From: Temnopleurus reevesii
Lineage: Eukaryota; Echinodermata; Echinoidea; Temnopleuroida; Temnopleuridae
Assembly: GCA_036244855.1 (NCBI GenBank)
Contig: BQKZ01000650.1
Span: 104,698-130,353, forward strand
Length of the DNA stretch: 25,656 bases
Direction: 5' to 3'
Part shown: positions 20,039 through 25,656 of the stretch, one piece after another
How positions within the stretch are numbered: position 1 is the first letter of the stretch
Layout of the letters: the number at the start of each line of letters is the position of its first letter
Program-made: the position numbers and the translations under genes
The notes under the pieces: model-generated
The model's database searches: none
Told to the model about the DNA's origin: nothing
What the model saw: the letters and a program-made list of their open reading frames with translations, nothing else

Positions 20039-20223
20039 TGCTCGTCGTTATTTTGACCCGGTGTTCTCCTGGTTTCCTTTTGCAGTCTTGCTGATATTGG
20101 CCGTTTACAAAATCTAGGGAATCTATCGAAGCTGCGGCGAAACTACTAGGGGAGGAGTGGGGGGAGGGGCTAAAACCACGTCTTACTCAGTCGAAAACAT
20201 GAGACTTTTTTTTCAAAAACATG
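20039..20223 (-). other. Probable 5' leader of the L1-like element
   Basis: It lies directly upstream of the ORF1 start on the minus strand. The plus strand is G-rich around 20150-20168 (GGGGAGGAGTGGGGGGAGGG). No element boundary or duplication could be set. Confidence 0.3.
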
Positions 20224-20372
20224 AGATTTTCAAAAGCTGTCTGGCGCCCTCTATCATCAATATTGTATTATATGTGAAATTATGCATTTATTGTCATATT
20301 TTGACCTTTAAATGCATCTTATGTGCTCAATAAAGTCATTATGTTCCTAAGATAGGTAAGGGGTATAAAACC
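20224..20372. repeat. First copy of a ~149-bp direct repeat
   Basis: AGATTTTCAAAAGCTGTCTG starts a segment matched by 20952-21100. Shared stretches include GGCGCCCTCTATCATCAATA, TTGTCATATTTTGACCTTT and ATGCATCT. The second copy lies inside the TTAA-flanked element (20446-21331), so this outer copy is probably a remnant of another member of that family or an older local duplication. Confidence 0.7.
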
Positions 20373-20445
20373 ACGTTTCAGTCATATTTCTGTTCATGAT
20401 ATTGCTTTTAATATACTATAGTGAAAAGTGACAACAATTTTTTAA

Positions 20446-21331
20446 CCTTAAAAAGCCCAAGAGGGGGGTACATTGTTCCCTCCTACTACATAATTTTAAT
20501 CCACTCCTACATCTTTGGTCCGATTATGCTCAAATTTTGTGACTTTTCCTAAAATGTTGTTACGGACATTATGATACAATTTGTATTATTATCTCGCCGT
20601 TTATGTTGCCATGGCAACCATAAAACAAAAGGCATGTTTGTCTGTTTTTCGAATAATTTCAGTTTTTCAGTTCCAAATCAGCCCAGAATGCTTTGAAATA
20701 GTCACAGTTTATGATATTTAACGTACTTATTATCTCTCCTATGCATCTCGAACAGAAAACCCAGTTTCCGACAATTTCTTTTGTTTTTCTTTGTTTTTAG
20801 TCACGTTTTTCATACATATTCAATGAAATATTTAAACATCCTTTCTCGAGCTTAATGCAAATAAAAGTTGCTGAGATACTTTCAGAAAGCCCTAAAAATC
20901 ATTTCGGTGAAGATTGTAACCTAAAAGGTGAAAAATTCAAGGAATAACAAAAGATTTTAAAAAGCTGTCTGGCGCCCTCTATCATCAATATTGTGATACA
21001 CGTGACATGATGTATTGTCATATTTTGACCTTTCAATGCATCTAATGTGTTAAATTAAGCCATGGATTATGTTCTCAAGATATAAAGGAGGAATGAAATC
21101 ACATTAACGATTATAAAAAATGACAAAATTCACCCCTTTTTAATGTATTTTATTAAATTGCGCCCTCAAATGGTGACCTTGAGAATTTCTGATGGTTCGA
21201 AATTGTAGATTACAACTTGCTTTGCATGTGTGCCACATTTTAGGCGATCCACCAAATATTATGGAAGTTCTCGAGGGGAGGTGTGCCCCCTTGGGCCACA
21301 GAGACATCAAAATAGCTTGGGCTTTTTAGGG
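20446..21331. mobile_element. 886-bp piggyBac-like non-autonomous element (TTAA-flanked)
   Basis: The left end CCTTAAAAAGCCCAAG (20446-20461) and the right end CTTGGGCTTTTTAGGG (21316-21331) are reverse complements at 15 of 16 positions. TTAA flanks both sides (20442-20445 and 21332-21335). TTAA duplications with CCYT(A)-starting ends are the signature of piggyBac transposons; Kolobok also uses TTAA and is the alternative. No transposase frame exists inside, so mobility depended on another copy. It contains the second copy of the 149-bp repeat and a perfect X-box. Confidence 0.7.
20605..20618. promoter_or_regulatory. Perfect RFX X-box, GTTGCCATGGCAAC
   Basis: The 14-bp palindrome equals the optimal RFX-family site (GTTGCC-2-GGCAAC), used in many animals to drive ciliary genes. 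It lies within the piggyBac-like element, 160 bp from its left end. The site match is direct; any activity is inferred. Confidence 0.5.
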
Positions 21332-21335
21332 TTAA

Positions 21336-21738
21336 GGACGTTCGCCAGTTGAGTTTATGCGCAACTTGGCTGCGCAGGACTGTGCGCGCACATCAATTAA
21401 GCGCTAAATTTTGATTGTGACGTAGGTGCTGCACCTAATTAGGAAGCGAAGGAAGATTGATTTCCGTCTGGGAGTATTTTAGTCCATTTCTTGTCCTCAC
21501 CCTCTCCTCTATTTCTTTTTTGTTTTATTTCTTCGTTTTTTTCTTTTTAATCAGGAGTGTTAGCCGGGGTGCGAGAGGGACAAAACTGAGAAATGTTTTT
21601 TAAATCTGTTTCTGCCATTCTATTCAACCTCATGACTCAGCCAAAAGAATATCTTTCTTTCTAAACTGTCAACCTACATATTGTATCACTCACATTTAAG
21701 GGCCTTAGCTTGACCGAATTCGCCCATGTTTACACTAT
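21336..21738. other. Unassigned stretch between two mobile elements
   Basis: A CpG-containing piece (21345-21400, with TGCGCAACTTGGCTGCGCA and TGTGCGCGCACA) precedes T-rich simple sequence (21500-21560). No gene is seen. Confidence 0.4.
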
Positions 21739-22645
21739 GCTTCAATCGAGAGCTATGTTGACGGAGAATACAGATACAGATGATGGAAAATTACATTCAA
21801 CTTTCCACAAATTCATGTCAAAACTTTTTGTCTGCCCCTCCCAATTACGGTCATGAAAAACTTGATAACGACATGTTGTGTGCCGTTGTCTTGATTTACT
21901 TCTGTAGTTGATGAAAATAATCCTAACATTGATAGACAAAATTGTCAAGAATACACAAATTAGAGCTTGTATGTGTCTGAAAATTTAAAATATATTATAA
22001 GGACGAGCTCAGATAATGAAAGCTCGGGTATCATCAATATCTATGACACTTCGTTAAATAAAATTGCTTAAAAAGTGATATAATTTGTAAATTTGATTTT
22101 CATCCTTGAAAGGAGCAGTCATAATTTATTCAGGACAGAAATGACAGTATAATCTGTCAAGAATGTAAAGTAAATAATGAATAGCACGTACAAGCAGGGA
22201 CTTAATAGAATTCCTATGAGGCGCAGATGCAATGAAAAATGACTGTTCCGATTGGTGAATAAATTAGTGACACAGGCAAATTCTGTCGAAAAGTGATCGC
22301 ATTATTATGTATTCTCGGCACGATTTATGCAATATGGTTAAGAGGATATGCATAAAACTATATCAATATCTATCTTTTATCGGTTATCTAAGCACGTCAT
22401 AACTGAATACAATTTCTTAATAACTTATGGGAGATTTTATGCATCGATGCAGGATTTATTTTCATCAGGTACATAAGTAAAGGGTGAAAATCAATGAAGT
22501 GAAAAGAGACAACGGCACACAACATGTCGCATCATATTTCCAACCCCTGCCTTGCTACCGTCTTGGAACGGGGTGGAACGAGGGGGACTTTGACATTCAG
22601 TTATTTGTATGTATGCGCCATGTCTATTAAGCCCTCGATTGAAGC
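21739..22645. mobile_element. ~0.9-kb foldback element with long imperfect TIRs
   Basis: The outer words GCTTCAATCGAG (21739-21750) and CTCGATTGAAGC (22634-22645) are exact complements. A perfect 23-bp inverted pair lies inside, 21869-21891 against 22507-22529 (core CATGTTGTGTGCCGTTGTCT). A further pair, TGATGAAAATAATCCT (21909-21924), matches the complement near 22447. Arms of about 190 bp are therefore co-linear but diverged, with ATGTCAAA and ACGGT also shared. The central 500 bp has no transposase. It is probably a long-TIR MITE; the superfamily is unknown and no duplication is resolved. Confidence 0.65.
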
Positions 22646-22833
22646 CTGGTTGATGTTGCTCAAGTCCAGGTCTTTAATTAAAATATTTAACATATTTTTC
22701 TAAACATGATCATTGTCTAAAAGAGGTACATATTCTGTCAAATGGCTAAAAAACAATTGGATCTCTAAATGGTTTACAATTGATCAGAGAGAAATCTTAA
22801 TTCTAAATGGTACTCGTGATCGCAATGCAGTAA

Positions 22834-22852
22834 CCCCCCCCCCCCCCCCCCC
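22834..22852. repeat. 19-base poly(C) tract
   Basis: An uninterrupted C run is followed by TGGTGCGCGCATG. It explains the poly-proline stretch in the frame crossing it. The junction may be a remnant of a GC-rich element like that at 12167. Confidence 0.85.
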
Positions 22853-23395
22853 TGGTGCGCGCATGCTACTAACCATCATTTTCATTCTAATTATAGAGCA
22901 AAATTCATCATTTTCATAGGGACAGAAGGAAAGTTTTTCTATCTACACATCTAAAACATGGGATTTACAAATCTGTCATGAGAATATCCTATGATTGAAC
23001 TATGCATCATGACGCCATCATGTTCCAATTTGACTGAAAGCTTATAAAGGATTCATGAATTTATTTATTGATCGTATTATTTTTTCTTCAAGCTATTTTT
23101 GTTGTTCTGTTCATCTGATTTTTCTGCTCCTGCTGAACAAATATTATTTTGGGGCAGACTCTTGTTTTAACCTGCAATTCAAACTCATCAGAAGCCAAAA
23201 ATTGTAATTACGTCACATTCATTTTTGCTCTTCAAACTATAAAAGTGAAACCATGGTCGAGAGCAGCACAATAATATCAGCAGGTGTATGCAGGAATGTT
23301 TAGAGATTCCAATTTGCCCCACGTTCTACCAGTACTTTGTCCCGGGTTTCTCTGTAGAAAAAGAAATTCAGTCTGTTTCGTGTGTTGTAATATTT
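22853..23395. other. Unassigned stretch before the satellite array
   Basis: AT-rich sequence with no supported exon. A TATA-like ACTATAAAAGTG occurs at about 23236-23247, without a coding frame that can be defended downstream. Confidence 0.4.
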
Positions 23396-23399
23396 TCTT

Positions 23400-25260
23400 T
23401 TTCCGCTACTACACGAGCTCGAAAAGACGCACACGAACCACAATTTTTCAACTTTTTCAACTTTCCCAGAAGATTTTTAGTTACTTAAGGTACAAAGCGT
23501 ATTCCGTTAAAGATTGTTTTACTTGTAAATTGCATGATTGTTCAAATTGTCCAGAGTATATAGGATTCATTTGATTTATTACGGGGCTTTAGAAGTTAGG
23601 GCGCTGTAAGAAATGGACACACGGCCACAGTAATATTTACACTTTTTTGTGCACACAGCCCCTATTTTTCAAAATGATTATAAAATATGCATTACATCAG
23701 TTACAAATTTGAAGAGCTTATTGAAATTGATGTTGACTTTGACTTGAACTTGCACTATTATTTTTACTCCCATCATGATTTAAAAAATAAATGAAACAGT
23801 TCTTAGCATTATTTTCTACAACTTTTCTTCAACTCCAACCCATGAGGCCACTCCTTGTTCGAAAACGAGCACACGACCCCCAATTTTTCAGACTGGATTT
23901 TAAATAAGTATCCTTTCCTTGACCTACCCAGAAATTATGGTGAAATTCACATGGGTTTTGAATAACTGGGAGCATGATTTCCAACTCCTATCCCAATATA
24001 AAGATTTTTAGGCAATTTTGCGCGGTTTTGACGGTTTTTCATCAACTCCGCCACAAGAGGGCGCTGATATCTCGAAAACGAGCACATGGCCCCCTATTTT
24101 TCAGACTGGATTTTAAATAAGTATCCTTTCCTTGACCTACCCAGAAATTATGGTGAAATTGACAAAGGTTTTGAATAACTGGGAGCATGATTTCCAACTC
24201 CTATCCCAATATAAAGATTTTTAGGCAATTTTGCGCGGTTTTGACGGTTTTTCATCAACTCCGCCACAAGAGGGCGCTGATATCTCGAAAACGAGCACAT
24301 GGCCCCCTATTTTTCAGACTGGATTTCAAATAAGTATCCTTTCCTTGACCTACCCAGAAATTATGGTGAAATTGACATGGGTTTTGAATAACTTGGAGCA
24401 TGATTTCCAACTCCTATCCCATTGTAAAAGGTTTTTAGGCAATTTTGCGCGGTTTTAACGGTTTTTCATCAACTCCACCACAAGAGGGCGCTGATATCTC
24501 GAAAACGAGCACATGACCCCCTATTTTTCAGACTGGATTTTAAATAAGTATCCTTTCCTTGACCTACCCAGAAATTATGGTGAAATTGACATGGGTTTTG
24601 AATAACTGGGAGCATGATTTCCAACTCCCATCCCATTGTAAAAGGTTTTTAGACAATTGTGCGCAGTTTTAACGGTTTTTCATCAACTCTGCCACAAGAG
24701 GGCGCTGATATCTCGAAAACGAGCACATGACCCCCTATTTTTCAGACTGGATTTCAAATAAGTATCCTTTCCTTGACCTACCCAGAAATTATGGTGAAAT
24801 TGACATGGGTTTTTAATAACTGGGAGCATGATTTCCAACTCCCATCCCATTGTAAAAGGTTTTTAGGCAATTTTGCGCGGTTTTAACGGTTTTACATCAT
24901 CTCCGCCACAAAAGGGCGCTGATATCTCGAAAACGAGCACATGACCCCCTATTTTTCAGACTGGATTTCAAATAAGTATCCTTTCCTTGACCCATTCAGA
25001 AATTATGGTGAAATTGACATGGATTTTGAATAACTGGGAGCATGATTTCCAACTCCTCTCTCAATATAAAAGGTTTTAAGGTAGTTTTGCGTGTTTTTAA
25101 CATTTTGTTCGTGAACACAGACATATTTGGACCAAAATTCCTCAAAAAACGAGCACACGACCCCCTATTTTTCAGAGTGAATTCTCATTACGCATTATCT
25201 CCTTCGCGTATTCTAAAATTTTTGTAAAATTGACATGGATTTTTAATATGTAAAAGCTTA
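23400..25260. repeat. Satellite-like tandem array, ~214-bp unit, about nine copies
   Basis: The landmark GAGCACA(T/C)G recurs at 23867, 24080, 24293, 24507, 24721, 24935 and 25151, a spacing of 213-216 bp. Two more diverged copies have it at about 23426 and 23649. Each unit contains CCCCCTATTTTTCAGACTGG, CCTTGACCTACCCAGAAATT, GGGAGCATGATTTCCAACTC, TTTTGCGCGGTTTT and CTCGAAAACGAG. Neighbouring central units are about 95% identical by eye, while the outermost units are much more diverged, as expected from unequal exchange. No coding role is seen; the frame at 24231-24458 simply crosses a unit. Confidence 0.92.
24051..24921 (+). promoter_or_regulatory. Five regularly spaced CTCF-like cores in the satellite
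   Basis: CCACAAGAGGGCGCTG occurs at 24051-24066, 24264-24279, 24478-24493 and 24692-24707. A variant CCACAAAAGGGCGCTG lies at 24906-24921. The vertebrate/insect CTCF core is roughly CCA(C/G)(C/T)AG(A/G)(G/T)GGC(A/G)(C/G), and four of the five copies differ from it only at position 5. The terminal diverged units have lost the motif. All copies point the same way. Binding is inferred. Confidence 0.4.
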
Positions 25261-25656
25261 TGTTTCTAACATTTTCATTTTTTAACAAAGTACTTGTATA
25301 AGACTTTAAGTCCAATTATGGTGGTGGTTGGTTGGTTTTGTAGAAGGATGCTGGCGCTCTTCAATCTTAGGAGATTATTTGCGCCAGTCATTGGGGTATT
25401 TGGACTCGGGCTTTGATCGCCCGACAGCATTATTGCAGTGAATAGTTATTATGAGAACCAAATTATTAATATCCCACCACCAATATTAAGATTCGCTTTG
25501 CTTATAATCGCAATTTGTAGCAGAAATGATAAAAGGATTGAATATGCCAGATGATATCAATGGCGTAATACATGAAATAGAGAACTGCTCGAATAAAATG
25601 AGTTAGCTCTAAAAGCCTATATTTCTATTCAAAACGCTTCGTTTCTTTTATATATT
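25261..25656. other. Unassigned right end of the window
   Basis: It contains GGTTGGTTGG-type short repeats (25324-25338), a piece with TGGCGC and GCGCCA 30 bp apart (25352-25386), and a 6-bp-stem hairpin TCGGGC/GCCCGA (25406-25424). No gene is seen. Confidence 0.4.

Noticed and set aside
24231..24458. 75-residue coding frame in the tandem array
   Set aside because: It spans a satellite unit; the frame is not kept in sister units.
23400..25260. CRISPR array
   Set aside because: The whole ~214-bp unit is repeated, with no unique spacers, and the setting is eukaryotic.
25406..25424. Histone mRNA 3' stem-loop
   Set aside because: The stem is 6 bp but the loop is 7 bases with the wrong sequence, and no histone gene is nearby.

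Overview
The window reads as nuclear DNA of a marine deuterostome invertebrate, most likely an echinoderm and probably a sea urchin. It is AT-rich and has spliced exons with GT/AG boundaries. It carries a tRNA-derived SINE whose body I associate with sea-urchin SINEs, plus many small non-autonomous DNA transposons. There are no bacterial-style operons, no ribosome-binding-site-led reading frames and no CRISPR array. The species-level guess is inference from sequence style, not from a database match.

Only two pieces of cellular gene are supportable. First, the last two coding exons of a plus-strand gene lie at 5929-6165 and 6918-7037. They are in the same phase, have clean splice signals, and encode a charged Glu/Lys/Gln coiled coil followed by a short hydrophobic-then-basic C-terminus. 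A possible much earlier exon ends at base 35. Second, a first-exon-like piece at 8461-8756 encodes an N-terminal Trp-rich and zinc-finger module resembling multi-copy hAT-related proteins. It carries an in-frame TGA, so it is probably a pseudogene.

The rest is mostly repeat-derived. From left to right: a decayed tyrosine-recombinase (DIRS-like) fragment (1071-1618); an inverted-repeat element (1602-1907); a 159-bp MITE with 33-bp TIRs and TTA duplications (3541-3705); a mirrored field of short subrepeats (about 3860-4720); the SINE (5229-5500); degenerate TTCCGAA/TTCG repeats (9196-9440); a paired repeat (10434-10836); a CpG-rich patch with a POU-dimer-type palindrome (about 11050-11330); a GC-rich hAT-like non-autonomous element flanked by AAAAT (12167-12565); a nearly perfect 113-bp-arm palindrome (14553-14845); 17-bp GCGGCCACCTGTCTATA repeats of pogo/Tigger-end type (15146 onward and 16827 onward); a minus-strand L1-like ORF1 pseudogene (19196-20038); an 886-bp piggyBac-like MITE flanked by TTAA (20446-21331) holding a perfect RFX X-box; a foldback element of about 0.9 kb (21739-22645); and a 213-216-bp satellite array (about 23400-25260) whose best-conserved units each carry a CTCF-like core.

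The elements do not form a pathway. The recurring theme is repeats carrying sequences that resemble deuterostome transcription-factor sites (CTCF, RFX, POU, YY1). No clearly new enzymatic or defence system is visible. The most unusual items are the CTCF-like satellite, the fresh palindrome, the X-box-bearing MITE, and the unidentified coiled-coil gene end.
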